Shown here: piece by piece, positions 50,698 through 60,452 of the stretch
Position numbering within the stretch: position 1 is the stretch's first letter
How the letters are laid out: every line of letters starts with the position of its first letter
Assembly (NCBI RefSeq): GCF_046197875.1
Contig: NZ_CP166991.1
Location: forward strand, 310,001-374,000
DNA: 64,000 nt
DNA from: Methanobrevibacter_A acididurans
Lineage (GTDB): Archaea; Methanobacteriota; Methanobacteria; Methanobacteriales; Methanobacteriaceae
Reading direction: 5' to 3'
The notes under the pieces: model-generated
The model's database searches: none
What the model saw: the letters and a program-made list of their open reading frames with translations, nothing else
What the model was told of the DNA's origin: nothing
Translations under genes and position numbers: made by a program

Positions 50698-51531
50698 ATG
50701 TTAGTAAAAGACATATTGTCTGAAGATGTTGTTTATGTTAGTGTTCCTGGAACACGTGAAAAAGCTTTAGAAATAATTGTTAAAAAGAATGTATCAGTTG
50801 TTCCTGTAGTTAAAGAAGGTTCTAAAAAATTAGTAGGAATATTAACCCGTTCTGACTTAATAACTAATCCTGATGAAGAACAAGTAGCAATGTTAATGAC
50901 AAGAGATTTAGTTACTGCTGAATTAGATGAACCTATTGAAGAAGTAGCTAAAAAAATGGTAAAAAATAATGTAAGAAGAGTTCCAGTGGTTGAGGGTGAA
51001 GATTTAGCTGGAATTGTAACAGCATTTGATATTGTATCATTAGCACTAACTCAAATGAATATTAAAGATCCTGTGGAAAATTATATGATAAAAACAGTTC
51101 CAACTGCATGGGATCAAACACCTTTAAATGTTGCTTTTGAGAACATGGCATTATTCGGATTAAAATCATTAATCGGATTAAATAATGAAGGAAAAATGAG
51201 TGGAATACTTACTGAAACAGATTTCATAGCAGAAAGTGAAGTTAGAAGTGAAACAACACAACATGACTCTACTGTAGGTACTGAAGGAGACAAATGGTCT
51301 TGGGATAGTACAAGTGTATTATACATTGAAAAAAATAAACTTAAATTCACAGATAAAGTTGTTCGTGATGTAGCTTCTGATAAAGTAACTACAGCTAATT
51401 CTAAAACTAAAGTATCTGCATGTGCAGAAAAAATGAAGTCATTAAATGTTGAACAATTACCAGTAATTGGAATTGAAGGCGACCTTATAGGTCTTGTTAG
51501 AGCAAGTGACTTGATTAAAGCTTTAATCTAA
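50698..51531 (+). CDS. protein with four CBS domains
   Basis: A 277-residue protein composed of two Bateman pairs, with repeats starting near residues 2, 68, 130 and 218. Typical ends such as VGILTRSDLI, LAGIVTAFDIV, MSGILTETDFI and LIGLVRASDLI are visible. CBS pairs bind adenosine nucleotides or SAM, usually to sense energy state. There is no fused catalytic domain. The frame is open to ATG 50686, but GGTGATATTA lies inside, so ATG 50698 is the start. Confidence 0.9.
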   Translation: MLVKDILSEDVVYVSVPGTREKALEIIVKKNVSVVPVVKEGSKKLVGILTRSDLITNPDEEQVAMLMTRDLVTAELDEPIEEVAKKMVKNNVRRVPVVEGEDLAGIVTAFDIVSLALTQMNIKDPVENYMIKTVPTAWDQTPLNVAFENMALFGLKSLIGLNNEGKMSGILTETDFIAESEVRSETTQHDSTVGTEGDKWSWDSTSVLYIEKNKLKFTDKVVRDVASDKVTTANSKTKVSACAEKMKSLNVEQLPVIGIEGDLIGLVRASDLIKALI

Positions 51532-51550
51532 AAAGAAAAATTATAAAAAA

Positions 51551-51586
51551 AGTGAGAAAAACCATTTTTTCACTTTCCTTTTTTTT
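51551..51586 (+). terminator. terminator after the CBS gene
   Basis: AGTGAGAAAAA pairs with TTTTTTCACT (one bulged G), and the hairpin is followed by eight T. It lies 20 bases after the CBS stop. Confidence 0.65.
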
Positions 51587-51688
51587 AAATCATTTTTTTA
51601 TCTAAAAAATTTTTTCTATAAATCTTTAAAAAGAATTATAATAAATTCCTTTTAAAATTTTTTTATCTAAATTTATGGTGGAAAACAT

Positions 51689-52174
51689 ATGGAATCACAA
51701 CCTATTTTAATAATTAAAGATACTCCTAGTACAATAGGAATAAGAGTTAGAGTGGGAGAAGTTTATAAAGAAAACAATATTCAATTAAGTGTAATGTTAG
51801 GTTATTACTGGGAAAACAATTTACCAGTTATAAAAAATCTTATAGAATTATTTGAAAATGTTATAAAAAGAACTGTTAATGAAGTATACCCTCATCAAAA
51901 TTTATTTCTAAAATATGATATTCTTACAGATGATGTTTTAGAAAAAGCAACAAAATTAGAAATTAAACTAATTGAAGTTAAAGCTGATGGGACTGAATTC
52001 AAATTAGATGGTAAAATTATAACATTAAAAGGGATTTTATCTGAAGAAACATATTCTGCTGAAGATAAAGAAGAACTAGTTTCAAATATTCATGAAAAAC
52101 ATGTTGAAAAAAAATTAGTTAGTCAGGAAAAAATGTCCTTTAAGGATTTTGTTAAACTTCAACAAAAAAAATAG
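51689..52174 (+). CDS. unknown soluble protein
   Basis: A 161-residue protein I do not recognise. It begins with strand-forming residues (PILIIKDTPSTIGIRVRVG) and continues with alternating helices and strands; the C-terminus is a charged helix. It contains no cysteine, membrane segment or catalytic motif that I know. GGTGGAAAAC lies before ATG 51689. It stands alone and converges with larE, with 26 bases between the two stops. Confidence 0.7.
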   Translation: MESQPILIIKDTPSTIGIRVRVGEVYKENNIQLSVMLGYYWENNLPVIKNLIELFENVIKRTVNEVYPHQNLFLKYDILTDDVLEKATKLEIKLIEVKADGTEFKLDGKIITLKGILSEETYSAEDKEELVSNIHEKHVEKKLVSQEKMSFKDFVKLQQKK

Positions 52175-52200
52175 TTAATAAAATAAAAGTTTATCTTATT

Positions 52201-53229
52201 TTAAATATTTCTTCTAATAAAAGGTAATATTCTAATTAATGTTTCTTTACTCTCTGTGAAGTCTTTAACATTTTCTATAATGATTTTACCTTTTTCAGAG
52301 ATTATAACATTTTTATTATTAAAACTTAAACTAATTGTATTATTATTTAAAGTTTTAATTTTCCCTAATTCTTTTAATTTTTCATTACTTTTTGAAATAT
52401 TTATGGTGTAAGGTAATTTAGTTTCTGATATGTTCTGTTCTGATTTGAAATTTATCATTTTGTTTTTATTAGTCTTAGGTGTGATATTAAGTAAAATATT
52501 ATTAAATTTTAATGTTTTAAGCTTATTACTTATTAAATTGATTTTGTTTTCATCTAATTCATAAGGTTTTTCTATTTCTATTTCCGCATTATTGTTATTA
52601 TCTCTTATTTTAATTATTTCATCATTATTAATGTTTTTAACAAACTCTTCACTATAATCAATACGTTTAATATTTTCATGACTTAAGGGAATATTTGTTT
52701 TTATTCGTGTTGCAAGACATGTTGTTGATTTGTTATATTCAATATTATTTTCTTTTAAATATTTTTTTACTTCTTCACTACTTATACCTTCATTTATAAG
52801 GGGTGTTAAAAAATTATTTTTATAAGTTATTAAAATCCCTGGACGATCATCAAAAAGATCACTTATATTATTTCCATCTACAATTATATCAATAGATTCA
52901 TCATGTGCTACCTCTTTAATTTTATCATACATGATTTGACGACAAAGGTAACATCGATTTCCTTTATTTTCTCTAAACTCATCTACATTAAATAGGTCAA
53001 TTTTAACAATTTTCTGTGAAATACCAATTTTATGAGCAATCTTTTTAGAATTTTCAATAAAACCTGTAGGCATTAAACCATTATCAATAGTTATAGCAAT
53101 AGGATCTCTACAAACCTCAACAATTAAACTAGAGAGTAAACTACTATCTGCTCCTCCAGAAAATGCAATAGCAACACGTTTATCTCTAAGTTCCCTTTTT
53201 ACTCTATTAATTTTATCTTCAATACTCAT
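52201..53229 (-). CDS. larE: LarE-family sulfur transferase (PP-loop ATPase) with C-terminal extension
   Basis: A 342-residue protein. The N-terminal PP-loop SGGADS (24-29) activates a substrate with ATP. Cys93 and Cys96 (RCYLCRQ) and Cys171 (TTCLATR) are the cysteines seen in LarE-like enzymes. In sacrificial LarE one cysteine donates its own sulfur; relatives with three cysteines bind an iron-sulfur cluster instead, and this pattern fits that type (inference). The last 90 residues or so (from about 250) go beyond the usual length and look beta-rich. It is the third gene of the ycaO-tfuA-larE operon, 9 bases after tfuA, and probably provides sulfur. Confidence 0.85.
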   Translation of the reverse strand: MSIEDKINRVKRELRDKRVAIAFSGGADSSLLSSLIVEVCRDPIAITIDNGLMPTGFIENSKKIAHKIGISQKIVKIDLFNVDEFRENKGNRCYLCRQIMYDKIKEVAHDESIDIIVDGNNISDLFDDRPGILITYKNNFLTPLINEGISSEEVKKYLKENNIEYNKSTTCLATRIKTNIPLSHENIKRIDYSEEFVKNINNDEIIKIRDNNNNAEIEIEKPYELDENKINLISNKLKTLKFNNILLNITPKTNKNKMINFKSEQNISETKLPYTINISKSNEKLKELGKIKTLNNNTISLSFNNKNVIISEKGKIIIENVKDFTESKETLIRILPFIRRNI

Positions 53230-53238
53230 AGAAACTCC

Positions 53239-53889
53239 TCAATTATGAATCATACTTAATGATTTAATATAATTTAATACTTCTATAGCATCTAAAGTTT
53301 TAATATCTGGAACACTAGTAATAAAATCAATTAATTCATCTTTAATATCATCACTTAACTCAGATTTTTTAAAAATATTATAATAAGTTCTTTTAGGATA
53401 ATAAATTGATTTAGCAACATTTAATATATGATTTTCCAATTCAGTATCAATTATTCCTTCTTCAACACTTAAATCTAATTTATAATTCACATTAACTAAA
53501 GCTTCAGATAAAACACTTTGACTTTCAGGATCAAATGTTACAGCAACATCATCGTCTGAATTTAAAATACCTTCCCTGTATTGTTTATAAATATTACCAA
53601 TACCAATCATACCTAAATCATCTAATTCAGAAGCTCTTAAAGCACCCATACTGCCTCCACCAACAACAGTTACACCTTCATTCATTGCTTTCATAATTTC
53701 TTTATGGCTAACTGCAGGATGTTGATGAAAAACACCATCGATAATCCCAATAATATCAGGTTTATCATTTAAAGCATTAAGAATATCTCCTCTTTTAACT
53801 GGAAATCGATAATCGGCATGTAAAATTTTTTCAGCATCTTCAAAAGAAATAGATAGGCCCGTAAAAACTATAATTTTCTTATTTAACAT
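53239..53889 (-). CDS. tfuA: TfuA-like protein, partner of YcaO
   Basis: A 216-residue TfuA-domain protein. The core (about 47-90) has GIIDGVFHQHPAVSHKEIM and EGVTVVGGGSMGALRASEL, the family signature. TfuA proteins act with YcaO in making thioamides; in methanogens the pair is needed for the thioglycine in the alpha subunit of methyl-coenzyme M reductase. The gene lies 25 bases after ycaO and 9 before larE. The C-terminal 70 residues are helical and less conserved. Confidence 0.92.
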   Translation of the reverse strand: MLNKKIIVFTGLSISFEDAEKILHADYRFPVKRGDILNALNDKPDIIGIIDGVFHQHPAVSHKEIMKAMNEGVTVVGGGSMGALRASELDDLGMIGIGNIYKQYREGILNSDDDVAVTFDPESQSVLSEALVNVNYKLDLSVEEGIIDTELENHILNVAKSIYYPKRTYYNIFKKSELSDDIKDELIDFITSVPDIKTLDAIEVLNYIKSLSMIHN

Positions 53890-53914
53890 AATAAAAAGTT
53901 TCCATAAATTTATT

Positions 53915-55135
53915 TCAATGATTTAAATCATATTCAACAGCACGTTCTCCTCTTCTAGAAGGATCCAGTGCAAAAAGTTCCGCACCTGGAATAATGACTC
54001 TAACAACATTAACTCCAATTTCAGATCGTGTTAAATCTTTAAACAATATTTTATTTAAACCAACATTACTTAATTTTTCAATACAAGTATCAATATCTTT
54101 TTTAATAGAAACACTACTATTATTATCAATACTACTTAAATTAATCTTATTTCCTTCTGATTCGAAGTAATGACTATTGATTTTCTTCATTCGACCATAA
54201 CCTGCCTTTCTCATAAAATCTGCACGAGCAGTATCCTCACGAGTACCATGAATTTGAGTGGCACGACTTTGAGCAACCTCTGTTAAAGCACGTAAAACAG
54301 CAATTTCAGGATTTAAATGAGTTCCAACACCTAATGTTAAAAGAGCAGCATCTTTTAATAAAGTATCATCACTTGATACAGCTATAGTCGGAATTTCAAC
54401 ATCAGCAGTAATATCTAATAAATTTATATCCACAGATTCATTTTCAAACTTATTTAAAATATTATTAATATCTTCACTTTCAATAGTATCTAAATCAATT
54501 TCTTTTCGATTTTTTTTAGTTTCTTCAAAAATACTCCAAGCATCTCTTTCAACAACTTCAAAAATCCCATGAAGCACTGCTTCCTCTAAAACATTACCTG
54601 AAGCCAAACCATTAGTATTCCCCTTAACAAAACTAGTAATATTATCATTACTTGGAATATAAGGATGATAAATTAAATTAATCGGAACATCAAATTCTTC
54701 TTCGGACACAATATCTGTCATTTTACTCCATTCTAATTCTAAACCCTTTAAACTTTCAATATCCACAGATTGAGGTAAAACTAAACTTTCAAAATCAACA
54801 GGATTACTCATATCCTCAAAAGTACCAATAATTATATTATCATTATCAATTTTTTGTTTTTCAGCAGAATATCTTTCAAAACCTTCCATCATAGCAGAAG
54901 CTTTAGCTTGAGGTTTACCAATTCCTTTACCTGCATAAACACTTACACTCCCTTCTTGAGCAGTAGGTCTTATTGCAGAAAAAACAGGAATTCCCACACG
55001 ATCAAGATCAGTAATTTCAGTTAAACGTGTAATACCTGCAACTCTTAATTTATCTTCATAATTTTTAATAGTTTCTCTAGGTTCTTTAACCCTATGAGTA
55101 CCATTAAAATATTTGATTGGAATATCTGAAAACAT
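53915..55135 (-). CDS. ycaO: YcaO-family thioamide synthetase (McrA thioglycine)
   Basis: A 406-residue YcaO ATPase. GKGIGKPQAKASAMMEGFERYSAEKQ (about 69-95) is the ATP- and magnesium-binding block with Glu84 and Glu87. Other blocks are NGLASGNVLEEAVLHGIFEVVERDAWSI and LRALTEVAQSRA. It phosphorylates a backbone amide so that sulfide can replace oxygen, forming thioglycine in McrA. It begins the ycaO-tfuA-larE operon on the minus strand. Target choice is inferred from methanogen biology and the tfuA neighbour; no peptide-precursor gene is nearby. Confidence 0.92.
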   Translation of the reverse strand: MFSDIPIKYFNGTHRVKEPRETIKNYEDKLRVAGITRLTEITDLDRVGIPVFSAIRPTAQEGSVSVYAGKGIGKPQAKASAMMEGFERYSAEKQKIDNDNIIIGTFEDMSNPVDFESLVLPQSVDIESLKGLELEWSKMTDIVSEEEFDVPINLIYHPYIPSNDNITSFVKGNTNGLASGNVLEEAVLHGIFEVVERDAWSIFEETKKNRKEIDLDTIESEDINNILNKFENESVDINLLDITADVEIPTIAVSSDDTLLKDAALLTLGVGTHLNPEIAVLRALTEVAQSRATQIHGTREDTARADFMRKAGYGRMKKINSHYFESEGNKINLSSIDNNSSVSIKKDIDTCIEKLSNVGLNKILFKDLTRSEIGVNVVRVIIPGAELFALDPSRRGERAVEYDLNH

Positions 55136-55279
55136 ATTGACTCCTTTTATTAAAATTTTATTTATAATTTTTGATATAATATAATAATTGTTATATAAAG
55201 TTAATAAAATTTATTATAATATTATAATCAAATCATTAATTAAAAATTAATAAAAATAATCAAGAAGGAAAATTATATT

Positions 55280-56317
55280 ATGGCAAATGAAAGTAAAAAT
55301 ATTCACTTAAATAATATTGTGAAAAAATTAGAAGAAAATAATTATGATGGAATGTTACTAGCAGATTTTAATAATATTAGGTACATTTCAGGATACTTAC
55401 CCCAAAGTTTTGCTTTCGCTATATTAAAAGAAAACCCAATAATATACGTTGCAGAAATGGATATGGAAATAGCAAATAAAACTAGTTCTATAGAAATTCA
55501 ACAATTCACATCATATGAGGAACTTAAAAGAATATTAAAAAAAGAAAATTTAACTAATTTAGCAATAGAAAATAATTTAACTGTAGATAGTTTTACAAAA
55601 CTCAACAATGATTTAAAACTAAATATTGAACCATTCATGGCTGAAGAAAGAATGATTAAATCTTCAGAGGAAATAAAAAAAATTGATACAGCAATGAATA
55701 TTGCACATAAATCATTATTAGAATTAAATCCAAGATCTTTAATCGAAGAAGGTATAAGTGAATGGGAAACAGCATATAAATTAGGCTATTTAATGCGTAA
55801 AAATGGTGCTGAAGTAGAATCATTTGACACTATAGTTGCATCAGGAGCAAATAGTAGTTTACCTCATGCAGTTGTAAGCCCTAAACCTTTAGATTCACAT
55901 ATATTAATTGATTATGGATGTAAATATCAAGGTTATTGCTCAGACACAACAAGAACCTATCCTAGCACTGAAAAACAAGAAGAAATATTTGATATTGTTC
56001 TTGAAGCTCATGATAAAGCTATAAAAGCCATTAAACCTGGAATTGATGGTTCAAAAATTGATGCCATTGCAAGAGACATTATAACTGATTATGGATATGG
56101 GGATAAATTCATTCATACTACAGGACATAGTTTAGGCTTAGATATTCATGAAGCTCCAACATTATCTACAAGAGGCCATACTATTCTCGAGAATAATATG
56201 ATTGTAACAGTTGAACCAGGAATTTATTTAGAAGGAAATTTTGGAGTTAGAATAGAAGATACTATATTAATAGATAATAAAGGTAAAATAATTGGAAATT
56301 TACCTCAAAGATTATAA
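55280..56317 (+). CDS. pepQ: M24 metallopeptidase (Xaa-Pro dipeptidase/aminopeptidase)
   Basis: A 345-residue 'pita-bread' peptidase. The metal ligands are in order: two Asp in ILIDYGCKYQGYCSDTTRT, His in HTTGHSLGLDIHEAP, Glu in VTVEPGIY and Glu in GVRIEDT. The N-terminal creatinase-like domain (1-130) is present. It cuts peptides next to proline. It is divergent from ycaO, with 144 bases between them, and 24 bases before the aldehyde dehydrogenase gene. Confidence 0.92.
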   Translation: MANESKNIHLNNIVKKLEENNYDGMLLADFNNIRYISGYLPQSFAFAILKENPIIYVAEMDMEIANKTSSIEIQQFTSYEELKRILKKENLTNLAIENNLTVDSFTKLNNDLKLNIEPFMAEERMIKSSEEIKKIDTAMNIAHKSLLELNPRSLIEEGISEWETAYKLGYLMRKNGAEVESFDTIVASGANSSLPHAVVSPKPLDSHILIDYGCKYQGYCSDTTRTYPSTEKQEEIFDIVLEAHDKAIKAIKPGIDGSKIDAIARDIITDYGYGDKFIHTTGHSLGLDIHEAPTLSTRGHTILENNMIVTVEPGIYLEGNFGVRIEDTILIDNKGKIIGNLPQRL

Positions 56318-56341
56318 AAAATTATTAATGGAGGACTATTA

Positions 56342-57754
56342 ATGAAAATGTTAATAAATGGGGAAAATTATGATAAAGAAGAACATAAAGAAATTTTAAA
56401 CCCATATAATGGAGAAATAGTTGATACTGTACCTATTGCTAATAGAAATGAAGTTAAAAAAGCTGTTAATGCAGCAAATCAAGCTAAAAATTCATTAACT
56501 GGGATGAGTGCACGTAAAGTTTCTGAAAAATTATATGATGCCTTTGAAAATTTAAAAAATGAAAAAGAAGAATTTGCAAAAATCATAACACAAGAAACTG
56601 GAAAACCAATAAAACAATCCTTAGGCGAAATGGAAAGATCAATAGATACTTTAAAATTATCTTCAGAGGAATCTAAAAGAATTTATGGCGAAACAGTACC
56701 CTTAGATGCAGGTTTAGGAGGTAAAGGTTTTTTTGCATTTACCGAAAGAATCCCATTAGGTGTTGTAGCAGCAATAACACCATTTAATTATCCTGTAAAT
56801 TTAGCAATTCATAAAATAGCCCCGGCAATAGCAGCAAAAAACACCACAGTTTTTAAACCTAGTATGCAAGCACCTCTTGCAGGACTTAAAATGGCTGAAA
56901 TTATTGCACAAGAATTTCCTAAAGGTGTAATTAACACAATTACTGGTATGGGTGGTGAAATTGGTGATGCATTAATAACTAATGAAAATATAAATAAAAT
57001 ATCTTTTACAGGAAGTGTAGCAACAGGATTATTTATAGCATCACGTGCTGGAATGAAAAAGATTACATTAGAATTAGGGGGAAACGATCCATTAATCGTA
57101 CTTGCTGATGCAGATATAAAAAAAGCTGTAAAAGGAGCAGTAAATGGAGCTTACCTTTATTCAGGACAAGTATGTATGGGTGTTAAACGTATAATTGTAG
57201 ATAATCTTATCGCAGAAGAATTCACAGATTTATTAGTTAAAGAAACACAAAAATTAAAAATTGGAAATCCAATGGATGAAAATATAGATATGGGGCCATT
57301 AATTGATGAAAATGCTGCAATTAATGTTGAAAAAACAGTTGACAATGCAATAGCAGATGGAGCTGAACTTTTAACTGGAGGAAAACGTAAAAACACATTT
57401 TATCAACCTACAGTTTTAGACAATGTTAATATGGATATGGATGTAGTGGCTAATGAAACATTTGGACCAATAGCCCCAATTATTCATGTTAATGGTGTTG
57501 AAGAAGCTATAAAAACTGCGAATAATACACAATATGGTTTACAAGCTGGTGTGTTCACAGAAAACATACATAATGGTTTAAAATGTGCTAATGAAATTGA
57601 AGCAGGAACTGTATGGATAAATAAACAATCAACATTTAGAACAGATAATATGCCATTTGGAGGGGTTAAATCTAGTGGAGTGGGAAAAGAAGGAATAAAA
57701 TATGCCGTTCAAGACATGACTAAACCAAAATTAATTGGATTTAACTTACGTTAA
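56342..57754 (+). CDS. cofA: NAD(P)-dependent aldehyde dehydrogenase, lactaldehyde dehydrogenase-like
   Basis: A 470-residue aldehyde dehydrogenase. PFNYPVNLAIHKIAPAIAAKNT and FTGSVATG are in the cofactor domain, LELGGNDP holds the general-base glutamate, and SGQVCMG the catalytic cysteine (about residue 278). In methanogens the close homologue oxidises lactaldehyde to lactate for coenzyme F420 synthesis (CofA). That role is likely but not certain, because the family has broad substrates. GGAGGACTATT precedes ATG 56342. Confidence 0.85.
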   Translation: MKMLINGENYDKEEHKEILNPYNGEIVDTVPIANRNEVKKAVNAANQAKNSLTGMSARKVSEKLYDAFENLKNEKEEFAKIITQETGKPIKQSLGEMERSIDTLKLSSEESKRIYGETVPLDAGLGGKGFFAFTERIPLGVVAAITPFNYPVNLAIHKIAPAIAAKNTTVFKPSMQAPLAGLKMAEIIAQEFPKGVINTITGMGGEIGDALITNENINKISFTGSVATGLFIASRAGMKKITLELGGNDPLIVLADADIKKAVKGAVNGAYLYSGQVCMGVKRIIVDNLIAEEFTDLLVKETQKLKIGNPMDENIDMGPLIDENAAINVEKTVDNAIADGAELLTGGKRKNTFYQPTVLDNVNMDMDVVANETFGPIAPIIHVNGVEEAIKTANNTQYGLQAGVFTENIHNGLKCANEIEAGTVWINKQSTFRTDNMPFGGVKSSGVGKEGIKYAVQDMTKPKLIGFNLR

Positions 57755-57802
57755 ATTTAATTAGAAATATTATCTCTTTCTAACTCCCTTTTATATTTTT
57801 TT

Positions 57803-58531
57803 TTATTTCTTTTGAAGAAATCCTTCAATAAGATTTCTAGTATCATTTAAAGATTCCATAGGAATACCATTAGGTAACTCTCCTAATTTGCCTTTAACAT
57901 CTTTTAAAACAACACCATTCACACCAAGAAACATTCCTTCACTTGCAATATCCATAAAACTTTGTGGAGGTAACATGGCAACAGCAACATGATTACCCTC
58001 TTTAACATCTAAATTATTAGTAACAACAGTAATTGCTCTTTTTTTAAGGTTAACGTTACAAATCATTAAAGAATCAGCATTAGGATGTTTACTAACACTC
58101 ATTATTTCACCAACAAAAATATCTATCCCAATAATTGGATCATTAATTGAACCTAAAGATAATCTATGACGTAAACCTAAAATTGTATTTAAAAAAAATT
58201 GAACTTTAGCAATATTCTCTTCAGTTTTCTCCCGTTCTTCTTTAGGTGCTTTATTAAGAAAAATATGATTCCATTCATCTCCCCCTAAATAATGTATCAC
58301 ATAATTAGCTTCTTCCTCTAATTTACTAAGTTCCGGAGAATTACTTAACTCATTACCTTCAAGGTATGAATAAAGTAATGATTGAAAATGAGCATCCATA
58401 TTATCTGCAGATTCAAGAGCCATTTTTTTATTCCAATGACCTCTAAATGCTCCAGTTTGAACAGTTCTCATAAATAATTCTTTAGATTTAACAGCAATTA
58501 AAATTCTATAATCTTTAGATGTATCCCACAC
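57803..58531 (-). CDS. tRNA-binding (Trbp111/EMAPII-type OB-fold) protein
   Basis: A 242-residue protein. The last 110 residues form an OB fold like that of Trbp111 and MetRS C-domains (EIMSVSKHPNADSLMICNVN, and GNHVAVAMLPPQSFM). The first 130 residues are helical and specific to archaeal relatives. It may bind tRNA or help aminoacyl-tRNA synthetases. Translation starts at GTG 58531 with a GGAGAGAT site. It stands alone and faces the aldehyde dehydrogenase gene. Confidence 0.85.
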   Translation of the reverse strand: MWDTSKDYRILIAVKSKELFMRTVQTGAFRGHWNKKMALESADNMDAHFQSLLYSYLEGNELSNSPELSKLEEEANYVIHYLGGDEWNHIFLNKAPKEEREKTEENIAKVQFFLNTILGLRHRLSLGSINDPIIGIDIFVGEIMSVSKHPNADSLMICNVNLKKRAITVVTNNLDVKEGNHVAVAMLPPQSFMDIASEGMFLGVNGVVLKDVKGKLGELPNGIPMESLNDTRNLIEGFLQKK

Positions 58532-58946
58532 AATTATCTCTCCAAATTTAAATAATCATAAATATTTTTTAAAAGTAAAATTATACTAATTAATATATTA
58601 AATTTATTATAATTTAAACTTAATTTAAATTAATCAATTTTATCCAATTTCATTTAAAACACTATTATGAAAAATATACTTTTAATTTAAGATTCAAAAA
58701 CGCTTATTAAGCCTTAATTTTAATTATAAGTTTAAAATTTTTATTTTAATAGAATTTTAACAAAAACTTTTTATACTAATAAAAAAAAATAATATATTAC
58801 TTAAAGTTTAACTAAATTTTGTAGTGAAAATAACTTTAAATCATAGTAATAATTTAATAAAACAAGTTAATCAAACAAAATAACTAATATATAAAATTTA
58901 GCTAAATAATATCAATATTATATAAATAATTTACAATGGTGAAAAA
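58532..58946. other. gene-free interval between divergent genes
   Basis: These 415 bases separate the tRNA-binding protein gene from the PRC-barrel gene. Only AT-rich sequence with promoter-like TATA runs is seen. A small dyad GCTTA-T-TAAGC lies near 58694-58704. No gene or RNA is evident. Confidence 0.5.
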
Positions 58947-59375
58947 ATGGTAGAAGTTTCCAGTCTTTATGATTTAGATATATATACTATAGCAGGGCAA
59001 TATGTAGGACAAGTAGCTGATGTTGTACTCAACATTAAATATGGAACTATTTCCAAACTACGAGTAAAAGCATTAGAACCTGAAAAGAAAAATGTAGGAA
59101 TAAGAGACATTTTTACTAGTGGGTTAAGAATGGTCCCTGAAGAAGAAAATGTAAATTCATATCATCAAGAAGGATTACTTGATGTTGGTTATGATAAAGT
59201 AAAAGCTATTGGGGATATAATGTTAATAGATCCACAAGATTTAATTCATAAACCACAAGCTCAAAGAGCTAGACCTACACCTACTCCTAATGTAGAAGCA
59301 CCAACACCAAAAGCTCCAAAAACACAAGAAGCAGAACCTAAAATCCAAGATACTATAGAAAAAAAGGTTGAATAA
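58947..59375 (+). CDS. PRC-barrel domain protein
   Basis: A 142-residue protein. The first 100 residues match the PRC-barrel beta fold, with VSSLYDLDIYTIAGQYVGQVADVVLNIKYGTISKLRV; the rest is a proline- and lysine-rich tail. Related small archaeal proteins bind partners such as RNA-processing or cell-division factors. The function in this species is unknown. GGTGAAAA precedes ATG 58947. Confidence 0.85.
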   Translation: MVEVSSLYDLDIYTIAGQYVGQVADVVLNIKYGTISKLRVKALEPEKKNVGIRDIFTSGLRMVPEEENVNSYHQEGLLDVGYDKVKAIGDIMLIDPQDLIHKPQAQRARPTPTPNVEAPTPKAPKTQEAEPKIQDTIEKKVE

Positions 59376-59383
59376 GATTTTAA

Positions 59384-59417
59384 GTTTTTTTCTTTTTTCT
59401 TTTTATTAATTTTTTTT
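59384..59417 (+). terminator. poly-T terminator after the PRC-barrel gene
   Basis: Three runs of six to eight T with single C or AA breaks follow the stop codon, the usual form of archaeal intrinsic terminators. No strong hairpin is needed or present. Confidence 0.55.
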
Positions 59418-59652
59418 AAAAATTATTAACTTATTAAATTTTTTTATTTTTTCTCTATAAATCATGATTAAAGTATAAAAAAACTGATTAATATGATACT
59501 TTAAACATTTAAGAATATTTTACTTTTAAAAATTTATCTAATATTTTTTTCTAAAAAACATGATTTATTAAAAGTATAAAACTTATGAAAAATAATTAAT
59601 TCATTAAAAAAGAAAAATCAAATAAATATAAAAAAAATAAAAGTGATTATTT

Positions 59653-60417
59653 ATGAAAGTTGGAATTATAGGTTGTGGAGCTATAGCAAATCTTATAGTG
59701 AACAATATTTTAGCAACTGAGAAAAATATAACTATCGAACATTTCTATGATCGTGATATGGAAAAAGCTGAAAATTTAGCTAGTATTGCTAATGGTATAG
59801 CAGTAATAAATATTGAAGATTTAATAGATAATGTTGATTTAGTTTTAGAAGCAGCATCCCCAAGTTCAGTTAACGAATATGCTTTAAAAGTTTTAAATAA
59901 AGGAAAAAGCATGATTATTATGAGTGTTGGAGCTTTAATGGATGAAAATTTTAGAAATGAAGTAGTTGAAACTGCAAAAAAACATAATGCTAAAATTTAC
60001 ACTCCTTCTGGAGCAATACTTGGATTAGATGGTATAAAAGCTGCATCTATTGGTGAAATTAAAGAAGCTAAACTAACAACCAGAAAATCACCTAGATCTT
60101 TAGGAAAAGATGTTAATAAAGAAGAAATATTATTTGAAGGTAAAGCATCAGAAGCAGTTAAAAAATTTCCATTTAACATTAATGTAGCTGCTACATTAAG
60201 TTTAGCATGTGATATGGATATTGATGTTAAAGTTATAGTCGATCCAAAAGTTGATAGGAATGTCCATGAAGTAGTTGTTACAGGAGATTTCGGAAAATTC
60301 ACTACTCGATGTGAAAATTTACCATGTGCTTCTAATCCTAAAACCAGTATGCTTGCAGCTTTCTCTGCAATAAAATTATTAAAACATTTTAATGAAACAT
60401 TACTTAGTGGTACATAA
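59653..60417 (+). CDS. nadX: L-aspartate dehydrogenase
   Basis: A 254-residue dehydrogenase with the Rossmann motif GIIGCGAIA (3-11). Near the end, KVDRNVHEVVVTGDFGKFTTRCENLPCASNPKTS contains the active-site histidine of NadX. It turns aspartate into iminoaspartate with NAD(P)+, the first step of NAD synthesis in archaea that lack NadB. GTGATTATTT precedes ATG 59653. thg1 follows 35 bases after it. Confidence 0.92.
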   Translation: MKVGIIGCGAIANLIVNNILATEKNITIEHFYDRDMEKAENLASIANGIAVINIEDLIDNVDLVLEAASPSSVNEYALKVLNKGKSMIIMSVGALMDENFRNEVVETAKKHNAKIYTPSGAILGLDGIKAASIGEIKEAKLTTRKSPRSLGKDVNKEEILFEGKASEAVKKFPFNINVAATLSLACDMDIDVKVIVDPKVDRNVHEVVVTGDFGKFTTRCENLPCASNPKTSMLAAFSAIKLLKHFNETLLSGT

Positions 60418-60452
60418 TAATAAATTTAATTATTTTTTTTCAGGTGAAAATT

